From Ignavibacteriaceae bacterium (GTDB lineage: Bacteria; Bacteroidota; Ignavibacteria; Ignavibacteriales; Ignavibacteriaceae): a stretch of DNA of 64,000 bases. Location of the stretch: positions 124,001 to 188,000 of the forward strand of contig WBUK01000004.1 in the NCBI GenBank assembly GCA_008933765.1, in the 5' to 3' direction. This document shows, in pieces, positions 36,114 through 45,533 of this stretch. The notes beneath the pieces were generated by a model, which made no database searches, had not been told where the DNA came from, and was given only the letters and a program-made list of their open reading frames with translations. Numbering within the stretch: the first letter of the stretch is position 1; each line of letters starts with the position of its first letter. The position numbers and the translations under genes were made by a program.

Positions 36114-38681
36114 TCATTTCATTAAAATCATCTTACGGGATTCGGCTTTGCCGGCGCCCTCCAACCGATAGAAATAAATTCCGGAAGTGTAGCCTGCTCC
36201 TGAGAAGAGTGCAGAATAACTTCCCGGTTCAAGGTACCCCTGCAACAACTGAGCCACAAGTTCGCCGTTTATGTTATAGACTTTCAGAGAATATTCACCC
36301 TTTTCTGCAACTGAAAATTCAATTTTTGTGGAAGGGTTAAATGGGTTTGGGTAGTTCGCTTTAAGAGCAAACTCGACCGGTAAACCACCTGCTTCTTTAA
36401 CACCGGTAAGCACCGACACATCCGCCGCAAAAATAGATCGCCCGTGCGTTCCGGCATACAACACCTGAGAGGGCGCATGATAAACGAGGTCAAAAACAGG
36501 TGAATTTGGCAACCCCTCGCCCAAAGGATACCAGGTTGCGCCTAAATTTTTCGTGAAGAATACCCCAACATCAGTGCCAATAAACAGAACCGAATCCCTT
36601 TCGGGGTCAACAATTATAGAATTAACGGGCACATCGGGTAGGTTACCTGAGATATCAGTCCAGTTTTCACCAAAATTGTGCGAAAGGAACACATGCGGGT
36701 TACTCTGGTCAAGGTTGTATCCACTTAGAGAAACAAAAATATCATTTGGTGCCTTCCGATTGACTACCACATCGGTAACATATCTGTTTGGTAAGCCGGC
36801 AGTTCTGTTTTGCCAGTTCGATCCGTTGTCGGTTGAAACATAAACGGAGCCATCGTTAGCTCCTGTAGCCAACACCTTGCTGTTGTTGTATGACGCCACA
36901 GAAACTGCGGTGAGCGTTCCGAGCATGCCGTTCGGGCCTTTTGTTAAATCAGGGCTGACAGCCGTCCATGAGTTACCCTGATTTGTGGTTTTAAATAATT
37001 TATAACTTCCGAGGTATAGGTTCGATGGCTGATCGGGGTCAATAATATAGGGAGTTGACCAGTTAGTTCTGCTTAAATCCAACCCGGAAGTAATTGAACT
37101 GAAAGAGTTCCCTCCATTGGTGCTCCTTCCCAACCCCCCGTTTTGCGAGCATGCGTATATAACATTTGAATTTGTCGGGTCAATCTTGCAGTGAAATCCG
37201 TCGCCGCCGTAAATTTCGTACCAGTTATCAATACCGCCGTCATTGGTTTTCAGGGTACCGTTATCCTGCGTTCCGCCTGCAACAATTAAAGGGTTTTGGA
37301 AAGCAACCTCAATGGCATAAAATTGCGAAATTGGCAGATCGTGCAGCTTTTTCCAGTTGTCGCGTCCTTGCCAGGTAACAAACAGCCCTCCGTCGTTCCC
37401 GACGATAATGTGGTTTGGGTTGTTTGGGTTAACCCAAAAAGTGTGATGATCGGGGTGTTGCTCTTCCCAGGTCCAGGATGAATAAGCGTTGGAAATGTTG
37501 CTCCACGAATTGCCGCCGTTTTGAGAGAGGAAGAAATCAACTTCGCCGAGATATACTTTCAGATGGTCATTCGGCGCCACATCCAGCTGCCCGAAATACC
37601 ATCCAAAAGAGGCAAATTCGCCCGGCAGGATACCATCCGGCATCTTTGTAAACGAGGCGCCCCGGTCAGTTGAGCGGTAAAACCCGTAAAAATTATTGTC
37701 GCTCCCATTGTTTACTGAAGCGGATTTATAAAGCAGATATACAAAATTTGGGTTCGATGGTGCAACTGCAATACTTATCCTTCCTAATTTGGGGTTATTC
37801 GCGGGCAAGCCGGGGATGTCTTTGCTCCAGGTTGTGCCGCCGTCGGTCGAGCGATACAGAGCCGTTGAAGCGCCTGCAGCCTTTCTGAATGAGGGCCCCC
37901 GCAACCTTTCCCACATCGCTGCGAAAACGATATTAGTATCCGTTGGGTCAATATCTACATCAACGGCAGAGGTTGAATCGGAAACAAAAAGCACTTTTTC
38001 CCAGGTTGCGCCTGCATCGGTAGATTTGTAAACCCCGCGGTCGGGTCCTTTTGAGTAAAGCCCGCCACTAACGGCAGCATAAACAATGTTGGAATTCATC
38101 GGATGAACCTTAATTTCGCCGATGTGCCGTGAGTTTTCCAAGCCTGAGGGGAACCAGGTTTCCCCTTTATCGGTAGATTTAAGCACCCCAAACCCCGCAT
38201 AGGAATCGGTGCTGATGTTCGCCTCACCCGTTCCACAGTAAATGATGTCGGAATTGTTGGGATCCATAGCCATTGCGCCAACCGATAGAGAATTCCACTG
38301 ATCAGTTTTAGGTACCCATGTTGCGCCTGCATCCGTACTTTTAAAGATACCGCCAGCAGCAGCACCGAGTATCATAATGTTGGTATCCGCGGGGTCAGCT
38401 ACGAATGCAGCAATTCTACCGCCAATGTTGGAAGGCCCCGCAGGTTCCCAGTTAACGGAGGCAATAGCGTCGGTTGAAACTTCCATTTTGTCTCTTGCTT
38501 CAAGAGCTTTGAAATATTTTTCGGTGGGAAAATCTTCATTTGGATATGCCCGCTGTTGGTGAAAAAACTCCGATGGATAGAAATTAAAGCCCTTTTTATG
38601 GCGTGGGTGCAGACTCTGAAGAATAAGCACCAAAGGGAGGGCAATAATCGTTGCAAAAAAGAATACTTTTATATTTTTCAT
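36114..38681 (-). CDS. Secreted sortilin-type beta-propeller protein with T9SS tail
   Basis: 855 aa. N-terminal hydrophobic export signal (FFFATIIALPLVLIL), then a ten-bladed VPS10/sortilin-like or GH74-like propeller with many repeats of the type GGIFKSTDAGATWVPKTDQW and STDGGTTWSKDIPGLPAN (Asp-box motifs). The C-terminus is a type IX secretion sorting domain (NYPNPFNPSTKIEF ... GIYFYRLEG). It is therefore probably exported through the outer membrane and surface-attached or released. Whether it hydrolyses a glycan or only binds is not resolved. Related in architecture to the gene at 41621. Confidence 0.9.
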   Translation of the reverse strand: MKNIKVFFFATIIALPLVLILQSLHPRHKKGFNFYPSEFFHQQRAYPNEDFPTEKYFKALEARDKMEVSTDAIASVNWEPAGPSNIGGRIAAFVADPADTNIMILGAAAGGIFKSTDAGATWVPKTDQWNSLSVGAMAMDPNNSDIIYCGTGEANISTDSYAGFGVLKSTDKGETWFPSGLENSRHIGEIKVHPMNSNIVYAAVSGGLYSKGPDRGVYKSTDAGATWEKVLFVSDSTSAVDVDIDPTDTNIVFAAMWERLRGPSFRKAAGASTALYRSTDGGTTWSKDIPGLPANNPKLGRISIAVAPSNPNFVYLLYKSASVNNGSDNNFYGFYRSTDRGASFTKMPDGILPGEFASFGWYFGQLDVAPNDHLKVYLGEVDFFLSQNGGNSWSNISNAYSSWTWEEQHPDHHTFWVNPNNPNHIIVGNDGGLFVTWQGRDNWKKLHDLPISQFYAIEVAFQNPLIVAGGTQDNGTLKTNDGGIDNWYEIYGGDGFHCKIDPTNSNVIYACSQNGGLGRSTNGGNSFSSITSGLDLSRTNWSTPYIIDPDQPSNLYLGSYKLFKTTNQGNSWTAVSPDLTKGPNGMLGTLTAVSVASYNNSKVLATGANDGSVYVSTDNGSNWQNRTAGLPNRYVTDVVVNRKAPNDIFVSLSGYNLDQSNPHVFLSHNFGENWTDISGNLPDVPVNSIIVDPERDSVLFIGTDVGVFFTKNLGATWYPLGEGLPNSPVFDLVYHAPSQVLYAGTHGRSIFAADVSVLTGVKEAGGLPVEFALKANYPNPFNPSTKIEFSVAEKGEYSLKVYNINGELVAQLLQGYLEPGSYSALFSGAGYTSGIYFYRLEGAGKAESRKMILMK

Positions 38682-38744
38682 TTTCTTGTTAAATTAATCT
38701 TTACTAATATGTAATTTAATAATTTTTCGTTAGGTAGAATGTAA

Positions 38745-39308
38745 ATGTTTCTTTCAACCGACAGATTATTTAAAGAAATGAACGAAATGGCGGCGGAGTC
38801 ACTCGAAATTGTGAATTCCCGGTTCATCGGTTTAAGTGAAACACAAATCAACTGGAAGCCTGAGCCAAAGAAGTGGTCGATTGCGGAATGCCTTTCGCAC
38901 ATTGCGGTCAGCCATGAATTGTATCTTGCACGAGTGGCTGAAGTTCTGGAAACACCCGTTGAAAATAATGGAAAACTTGTTTTCCGCCCCTCGATAACAG
39001 GTTCTATTTTTCTAAAAACGATCAACCCTGAGTCTGCCGTGAAAATACCAAATCCGGCAATATTTAACCCTGCTGAAAGCCCGTTCACGCGACGGGTATT
39101 TGAAGATTTTCTATCGGCACACCAAAAGTATGTCGATTTACTGAATCGGTCAGGTGATTATGAACTCAATGATAATAAAATAATCTCCCCTGTTTCATCT
39201 TTGATGAAGTTCTCGCTCGGTGAAGTATTAATTTTGCTCGCCTATCACGAAAAGCGCCATGTTCTTCAGGCACTCAAAGTGTTGGAGCACCCACACTTCC
39301 CGGTTTAA
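38745..39308 (+). CDS. DinB-family protein
   Basis: 187 aa four-helix bundle of the DinB_2 type: residues WKPEPKKWSIAECLSHIAVSHELYL carry the first metal-ligand His, and LAYHEKRHVLQALKVL carries the C-terminal pair. These proteins bind a divalent metal and some are thiol-dependent transferases; the substrate here is unknown. Transcribed divergently from the propeller gene, 63 bp apart. Confidence 0.88.
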   Translation: MFLSTDRLFKEMNEMAAESLEIVNSRFIGLSETQINWKPEPKKWSIAECLSHIAVSHELYLARVAEVLETPVENNGKLVFRPSITGSIFLKTINPESAVKIPNPAIFNPAESPFTRRVFEDFLSAHQKYVDLLNRSGDYELNDNKIISPVSSLMKFSLGEVLILLAYHEKRHVLQALKVLEHPHFPV

Positions 39309-39404
39309 CCTTTTTGTTCTATTTCAGCACTTCGGTATGCACAAAAAACCGGTGCCAAAGCACTAACATTTTCCGGTTTGAGTTACATTTATTTGCCCTG
39401 AATA

Positions 39405-39441
39405 AAAAAACGCAGCCGCATTAAGGGAAATGCAGCTGCGT
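39405..39441 (-). terminator. Terminator of the Kelch-like gene
   Basis: On the minus strand ACGCAGCTGCATTT, loop CCCTT, AATGCGGCTGCGT followed by TTTTTT. Long stem with one mismatch. It can also act on plus-strand transcripts from the DinB gene, but the T-run there is missing. Confidence 0.85.
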
Positions 39442-39537
39442 AAAAAGTTACAACCAAGAGCCTCTGTACCTATTAAGCACCACCGACGGCGGAGCAACTT
39501 TTATCGTAAAAAGTTACAACCGAAAGCCTCGGTAACC
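39440..39537. repeat. 66-bp repeat of the 3' end of the Kelch-like gene
   Basis: The block gtaaaaagttacaacc followed by agcctc occurs at 39440 and 39506, exactly 66 bp apart. The duplicated piece, read on the minus strand, includes the TAG stop context of the Kelch-like gene (AATAGG). Confidence 0.75.
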
Positions 39538-41049
39538 CTATTTATTCAGAACCATTTTAACCGAAGAGGTGTAGCCTCCGGATTCCAGTCTGAAAATATA
39601 CACCCCTGAGGGCAACCCGGCGGCATTGAAGTTCAGTTGGTGCTCGCCGGCTTCGGTTTCACCGTTAATCAGTGTAGCCACTTCCCTGCCGAGCACATCA
39701 TACACAACGCCCTTGGCAAAACCGGCGGTCGGCAACTCAAACCTTATCACAGTGTTCGGGTTGAAGGGATTCGGATAATTTTGTTTAAGCGTGAACTCAT
39801 TGGGCAAATCCATCCGCTCAACAACACCGGTTACATGATCGAACACGGCTACAAAGGCAGAATCAACAGCGTCAAAATTATCGCTAATCGAACCACCGGT
39901 AAAAATAACACCGTGCTTGTTCCCGCCGGGGTTATAAAGGGTTCTCGAAGCACCCCAGAGATAATAGTTAACCGTTATGCACCCGGAGCACTCAATAAAT
40001 CCCCCTGTTGAATTAGGGTCTTTGTAAACAAAGCCAAGCTGCGTTATACCATCTTGATTGTACCAAATTCTCGGAATTATTACAGTATTACCCAAGCGCG
40101 AGTTAATCATTGGGGCGAAATAATAGTAAGGATTACCGGAAGCGGTGTCTATCGCCGGAAGTGGTTCCGCCCACACTTCAAAGGCTTTGGTTTCAGGGTC
40201 AACGGTAAAAATTTTCGAAGCCGGCTGGTGGTGTGAAGTGGCTTGTGTTGCTATTTCCCTCGCTAAGAAGATCATTTTCCCGTTCGGCAGTGTTCGATGT
40301 TGGAAATCGTCACCCATATCACCGGCGACCGAGTAATAAGTTGTGTCGTTCTCAAAAAGAGTGTTTCTCAGAAGAGTGAATGAGTTGGTTGAAGTGTTGT
40401 ACTCTTCCACATTTGGGTAGAAAAACCCTCCGTACACGCCTATGCCACCGAAAAGAAGCGCATTCCCGTCGTTAGTTGCAACAAGAGTAGGGAACGCTCT
40501 TGCCTGATGAAGCCTGCCCGTAAATGTTGAACTGTTGTTGGAAAGGTCAATTAATTCGGGTTTAGCAGCGGCAGAATCTTCCCACCATGTCCCTGCCACC
40601 AGTATTTTTCCGTTTTTTAGTTTTACACCGTTAGCCCAGGTACGGGGTATCAGCATCGTGGGACCATTGACGCTCGAACGGTTGTTCAGAAAAACTAATT
40701 CAGTTGTTCTTAACTGTCCAACGCCAAGAGATGTTGACATCCCGCCTACTAAAAGGCAGGAATCGTTGCCGAGGAAAACAAGCCCCGCGTTATCCCGATA
40801 ATCGACCAGAGTAAAATACGACCAGGTGTCCCCGTCGTTTTTAATTACGGCACATGTGTTTGATCTAAGGAAAGAAGTGGTGTGCCCGCCCATATTTAAG
40901 ATGTATCCGTCTGAGGATGTAGCCACCTGCGGCGACATTTTTGTTGAAGTCATCCTCGGAAGTTCTGTCTTGGTAACCAGAACACCTTGAGAAAAAGCCG
41001 AAGAGAGTAACAAAAAGCTAATGATCGGAGTAAATAATGATCTTTTCAT
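39538..41049 (-). CDS. Secreted Kelch/galactose-oxidase-like propeller with T9SS tail
   Basis: 503 aa. Signal peptide 1-20 (IISFLLLSSAFSQG). Kelch-like repeats (LKNGKILVAGTWWE, NDGNALLFGGIGVYGG, LPNGKMIFLAREI, KHGVIFTGGSIS) forming a beta-propeller, then a type IX sorting domain (NYPNPFNPNTVIRFELP ... GVYIFRLESGG). Surface or secreted protein of unknown substrate; no copper-ligand set of true galactose oxidase could be confirmed by eye. Confidence 0.88.
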   Translation of the reverse strand: MKRSLFTPIISFLLLSSAFSQGVLVTKTELPRMTSTKMSPQVATSSDGYILNMGGHTTSFLRSNTCAVIKNDGDTWSYFTLVDYRDNAGLVFLGNDSCLLVGGMSTSLGVGQLRTTELVFLNNRSSVNGPTMLIPRTWANGVKLKNGKILVAGTWWEDSAAAKPELIDLSNNSSTFTGRLHQARAFPTLVATNDGNALLFGGIGVYGGFFYPNVEEYNTSTNSFTLLRNTLFENDTTYYSVAGDMGDDFQHRTLPNGKMIFLAREIATQATSHHQPASKIFTVDPETKAFEVWAEPLPAIDTASGNPYYYFAPMINSRLGNTVIIPRIWYNQDGITQLGFVYKDPNSTGGFIECSGCITVNYYLWGASRTLYNPGGNKHGVIFTGGSISDNFDAVDSAFVAVFDHVTGVVERMDLPNEFTLKQNYPNPFNPNTVIRFELPTAGFAKGVVYDVLGREVATLINGETEAGEHQLNFNAAGLPSGVYIFRLESGGYTSSVKMVLNK

Positions 41050-41620
41050 AATATTAGTTCCTTATCTTAACTTCAAGAAAAGCGCACTCTGACTACCAAA
41101 ACTATAAAGAAACGACTAAAAGGTAAGGCCAAGCGCAAAAAAAGCATTTCAAATAGTATGCCAATATGTTTTAGTTTTTTTTGGGGGGTATATTTTGCTT
41201 CGCTTCTGTTACGATAATTGCATTTTTGCAATATCCCTGCAATATTAATGCAAGATTTTGCAAGGTTACCACAATTTTAACGCAAGATTTTGCAAGATTT
41301 TCGTAAAATTCTTTCGATATTTTCGCAAATTTTCTTCAATATCTTCGCAAAATTCTTTCGATATTTTCGCAAATTTTCTTCAATATCTTCGCAAAATTCC
41401 TTCAACAATTTGCTTTTCTGCACCGGAAAAAACCTCAGGTTGATTTTAACTCTTTCCGGTTATTCGCTGTTACTAACAATGAGAGAAAAAATCACCGGAA
41501 CTGAGAATATTCATTTTCTACATTTGACTCTTTGAAATTATCCCGCAAAGAATCGTTATTTTTAACTTTATAATTGAGGGATTTTTTACACTTAACACAG
41601 ATACTGAAAGAGATACAAAA
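41050..41620. other. AT-rich divergent intergenic region with 44-bp repeats
   Basis: No gene. Between 41270 and 41405 a 44-45 bp unit is repeated (atattttcgc at 41317 and 41361; cttcgcaaaattc at 41343 and 41388). It is built from shorter motifs such as ttttcgcaaa and cttcaatat. Presumably contains the promoters of both flanking secreted-protein genes, but none is convincing. Confidence 0.65.
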
Positions 41621-44600
41621 ATGCGAGTGAGATTTGCTTATTTCTTTATAATATTGGTTTTACTGACGGAACTGTTGCCGGCGCAATCGGTTAAAAATGA
41701 CAATAAAACTCCACTCGAAAAAGAGAGTTTCAGCGGCTTGAAGTGGCGGGGAATTGGGCCCGCTCTTACTTCAGGGCGTATCTCCGACTTCGCCGTTAAC
41801 CCCGGGAACCCTTCCGAATATTTCGTTGCCGTCGGGAGCGGGCATGTCTGGAAAACCACCAATTCAGGTATTACATTCGAGCCTGTGTTCGATAACTACG
41901 GCGCTTACTCGATTGGTTGTGTCGTAATTGACCCGAACAACCACCATGTTGTCTGGATCGGTACGGGCGAAAACACGCACCAAAGGGCGTTGGGCTACGG
42001 GAACGGCGTTTATAAATCTGTCGATGGCGGGCGCTCGTGGGAAAACATGGGCTTGAAAGACTCGAGGCAAATCGGCGGTATTGTGATTGACCCCCGCAAC
42101 TCTAACATCGTCTTCGTTGCTGCCGAAGGCTCCGCATGGGGACCCGGTGCTGAACGAGGGCTTTACAAAACAACCGACGGTGGTAAAAACTGGAAAAAAG
42201 TGTTGGAAATCAGTGAAAACACGGGCGTTAATAATGTGGTGCTCGATCCCTCCAACCCCGATATTATGTACGCAACTTCCGAGCAAAGACGCCGGCACAT
42301 CTACGGTAAAATTGGCGGAGGACCCGAATCTGCCGTCTATAAATCGGAAGACGGAGGCGAAACCTGGTTTAAAATCATGAAAGGGTTGCCCTCGGTTGAT
42401 CTCGGGGGTATGGGTATCGCCGTTTCGCCCGCTAACACGGATGTGGTTTACCTTATCGTTGAAGCCGCAAAAGATGAGAGTGGATTCTTCAGAAGCACAA
42501 ACCGCGGAGCAACATGGGAAAAAATGAGCGATTATGCCTCTTCAGGGCAATATTTTAACGAAATTTTTTGTGACCCAAAAGATGTGAATAAAATCTATTC
42601 TATGGAGGTTGTCTCAAAAGTTACTACTGATGGCGGCAAAAATTGGGTGAACCTCGGGCTTGGCAACCGACATGTGGACGACCACGCCCTTTGGATTGAC
42701 CCCGCTAACACACTACACCTGTTAATCGGTGGCGACGGCGGGATTTATGAGTCGTTCGACGGTGGAAAATTGTGGGATTTCAAAGAAAACCTCCCTGTTA
42801 CGCAGTTCTACCGTGTGTTTGCCGACAATTCAAAACCATTTTACTACATCTACGGCGGAACGCAGGATAACAACAGCATGGGAGGACCTTCCCGCACTAC
42901 AAGTTCAGAGGGAATTGTGAACTCTGACTGGTTCATCACGAGCGGGGGCGACGGTTTTTGGTCGGCGGTTGACCCAACTGACCCCAACATAATCTACGCT
43001 GAATCGCAATACGCAGGAATGAGCCGTTACGACAGAAAAAGCGGCGAATCGATCGACATCAGACCTGAACCCGGCGCCGGCGAAAACACCTACAGATGGA
43101 ACTGGGATACGCCTCTGTTCATAAGCCCGCACAAACACACGAGGCTTTACACTGCCGCCAATTTCGTCTTCAAAAGTGAAGACCGAGGCGAAAGCTGGGT
43201 GAAAATAAGCCCCGATTTAACCACCGGGATTGACCGAAATTCAATCAAAATTATGGATAAATACTGGGGGGTTGACGCTGTCGCTAAAAACAAATCAACT
43301 TCGCAATACGGAACTATTGTTTCACTTGCGGAGTCACCCGTTAAAGAGAACCTCCTTTACGCCGGCACGGACGACGGGCTTATTCAAATAACGGAAGACG
43401 GGCAAAACTGGCACAAAGCAGGCGCTTTCCCCGGCGTGCCTGATAATACTTATGTAAGCGATGTGCTTCCTTCAAAATTCAACGAAAATGTGGTTTACGC
43501 TTCGTTTAATAACCACCAAAGTGACGATTTCAAACCCTATATCCTGAAAAGTGAAAACAAGGGGAAATCGTGGAAAAACATCTCATCAAACCTGCCGGAG
43601 AACGGCGCTGTATGGTCGCTTGAAGAAGATCCCGTAAACCCGAACCTTCTTTTTTGCGGCACCGAGTTCGGCTTTTTCTTCTCCGTTGACGGCGGCGGGC
43701 ACTGGAACAGGCTGTCAAACGGCCTGCCCGATATCCCCGTGCGCGATATTGCAATTCAACCCGAAGCGGGCGACATCGTAATCGCAACTTTCGGGCGCGG
43801 CTTCTATGTGCTTGATGATTACACCCCGCTGCGCAGCGTTACGAACGAAATGTTGGAAAAAGACGCCCTCATTTTCGGGATTCGGGATGGGCTGGCGTAC
43901 ATTCAAACCTCCGACGGGCTTAGCTCCGGCGACACTTACTACCGCGCACCCAACCCCGAGTTTGGCGCGGTTATAACCTATTTCATCAAAGATGTGCCGA
44001 AGACACTGAAGGCTATCCGTCAGGAATCCGAGGCGCAGCTTTTCAAAGAAGGGAAACCTATTCCCATCCCAAGCGATTCCGCCCTGAATGTAGAAAACAG
44101 GGAAGTGGCGCCTTATCTTATCTTTTCAATCACCGACGAAACCGGTAACGAGGTGCGAAAACTTACCAAGCCCGCTTCAAAAGGGGTGCAGAGGATCGTC
44201 TGGGATTTAAAATATCCCGAAATATCTACACTGAAAAGCACAAAATTCAACGCTTCGGCTAAGCAGCAGAGCGCAAGTTTGGTTATGCCCGGTAAGTACA
44301 AAGTTTCTCTTTCTATGGTTACCCGCGAGGGCATCAAACCTCTTGGTGAACCCGTTGAGTTTAACGCGGTTGCACTTCGGAACACAACCCTTCCGGCTGC
44401 AGATCGGGGTGAATTGGTGGAATTTCAACGGAAAGCCGGCGAGCTGACCCGCACTATCCGAGGTACTTTCCAATTTCTTAACGATCTGATTGCGCGCGTT
44501 AACACCCTGAAACAATCGGCGCTTATAACTCCCGGTGCCGGTGCAGAGTTACTGCTACGGGCGGATAAAATTCTGAACGATCTTGACGCAATCTCACTGA

Positions 44601-44884
44601 AATTTGAGAGAAGATCGAACTTCCCAAGTGCGGAAGAAAACCCGCCTTCACCGGTTACAATTAACGAACGGTTGAGCACGCTGCTCTGGACACACTGGGC
44701 ATCAACGGCGGGGCTGACCCAAAAAGAAAAAACTGCTTTTGAGGTTCTGATGGCTGAGTTCCCCCCACTTCATGCGGAAATTAAAAGAATTTCTGAAAAC
44801 GAGGTGAAGCAACTTGAAGCCGACCTCGAAAAGTTGGGCGGGCATGTTACCCCCGGCAGGCTCCCTGAACTTAAAGTGAAATAA
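41621..44884 (+). CDS. Large secreted sortilin/VPS10-type propeller protein
   Basis: 1087 aa. Signal peptide 1-21 (FIILVLLTELLPAQS). Two blocks of Asp-box propeller repeats (GHVWKTTNSGITFEPVFDNY, YKTTDGGKNWKKVLEI, STNRGATWEKMSDYASSG, SENKGKSWKNISSNLPEN). The C-terminal 300 residues are a coiled/helical domain after a short Ig-like segment (VRKLTKPASKGVQRIVWDLK). No type IX tail is visible, unlike the gene at 36114, so it may be periplasmic. This architecture is common in the phylum and usually annotated as 'glycosyl hydrolase', without proof of activity. Confidence 0.9.
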   Translation: MRVRFAYFFIILVLLTELLPAQSVKNDNKTPLEKESFSGLKWRGIGPALTSGRISDFAVNPGNPSEYFVAVGSGHVWKTTNSGITFEPVFDNYGAYSIGCVVIDPNNHHVVWIGTGENTHQRALGYGNGVYKSVDGGRSWENMGLKDSRQIGGIVIDPRNSNIVFVAAEGSAWGPGAERGLYKTTDGGKNWKKVLEISENTGVNNVVLDPSNPDIMYATSEQRRRHIYGKIGGGPESAVYKSEDGGETWFKIMKGLPSVDLGGMGIAVSPANTDVVYLIVEAAKDESGFFRSTNRGATWEKMSDYASSGQYFNEIFCDPKDVNKIYSMEVVSKVTTDGGKNWVNLGLGNRHVDDHALWIDPANTLHLLIGGDGGIYESFDGGKLWDFKENLPVTQFYRVFADNSKPFYYIYGGTQDNNSMGGPSRTTSSEGIVNSDWFITSGGDGFWSAVDPTDPNIIYAESQYAGMSRYDRKSGESIDIRPEPGAGENTYRWNWDTPLFISPHKHTRLYTAANFVFKSEDRGESWVKISPDLTTGIDRNSIKIMDKYWGVDAVAKNKSTSQYGTIVSLAESPVKENLLYAGTDDGLIQITEDGQNWHKAGAFPGVPDNTYVSDVLPSKFNENVVYASFNNHQSDDFKPYILKSENKGKSWKNISSNLPENGAVWSLEEDPVNPNLLFCGTEFGFFFSVDGGGHWNRLSNGLPDIPVRDIAIQPEAGDIVIATFGRGFYVLDDYTPLRSVTNEMLEKDALIFGIRDGLAYIQTSDGLSSGDTYYRAPNPEFGAVITYFIKDVPKTLKAIRQESEAQLFKEGKPIPIPSDSALNVENREVAPYLIFSITDETGNEVRKLTKPASKGVQRIVWDLKYPEISTLKSTKFNASAKQQSASLVMPGKYKVSLSMVTREGIKPLGEPVEFNAVALRNTTLPAADRGELVEFQRKAGELTRTIRGTFQFLNDLIARVNTLKQSALITPGAGAELLLRADKILNDLDAISLKFERRSNFPSAEENPPSPVTINERLSTLLWTHWASTAGLTQKEKTAFEVLMAEFPPLHAEIKRISENEVKQLEADLEKLGGHVTPGRLPELKVK

Positions 44885-44936
44885 AAATGTTTACGGTTTA
44901 CCTGTTGTAATCCTGTAACCCAAGAAGGAGATTTTT

Positions 44937-45533
44937 TTGAAAGAGCACTGGAACTCACGCTACAATTCTGATGAATATGTTTACGGAAAAGAGCCGAATG
45001 AATTTTTTAAGGAAGAACTTGCCAAACTGAAACCCGGTAAACTGCTTCTGCCCGCTGATGGCGAGGGGAGAAACGGGGTGTTTGCCGCCGGGCTTGGATG
45101 GGAAGTTACATCGTTCGACTGGAGCGACGAGGGAAAAAAGAAAGCGGAAAAACTTGCCGGCAGCAACGGTGTGAACATTAACTACATCGTTACTGAAGCC
45201 TCGCAATTTAATTTTCCTGAAAATGAGTTCGACGCCGTAGGTTTGGTTTTCGTTCATCTGCCGGAAGAAGAAAGAGAAGAACTGCACAGAAACTGCATAA
45301 AAAGCCTTAAACCGGGCGGTCAGCTTATTTTTACAGCTTATGATAAAACACAGCTCGGCAAAAACTCCGGCGGACCAAAAAACATCGATCTCCTCTATTC
45401 ACTTCAGCAAATTGTTGAAGATTTTATCGATTTGGAGTTTTCCGTATTTGCAAAAGAAACGGTTAAACTTTCCGAAGGGCAGCTTCACAACGGCTATGCT
45501 GATGTTATTAAATTTTCAGGTTCCAAGAGTTGA
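44937..45533 (+). CDS. SAM-dependent methyltransferase (TehB-like)
   Basis: 198 aa class I methyltransferase: LLLPADGEGRNGVFAAGLGWEVTSFDWS (motif I with the acidic end of strand 2), FDAVGLVFVHLP (motif IV) and LKPGGQLIFTAYD. The start is TTG at 44937-44939 with a strong AAGAAGGAG site 6-7 nt upstream. Its stop overlaps the glycosyltransferase start as TTGA, so the two are coupled. Substrate unknown; relatives act on small thiols or tellurite. Confidence 0.9.
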   Translation: MKEHWNSRYNSDEYVYGKEPNEFFKEELAKLKPGKLLLPADGEGRNGVFAAGLGWEVTSFDWSDEGKKKAEKLAGSNGVNINYIVTEASQFNFPENEFDAVGLVFVHLPEEEREELHRNCIKSLKPGGQLIFTAYDKTQLGKNSGGPKNIDLLYSLQQIVEDFIDLEFSVFAKETVKLSEGQLHNGYADVIKFSGSKS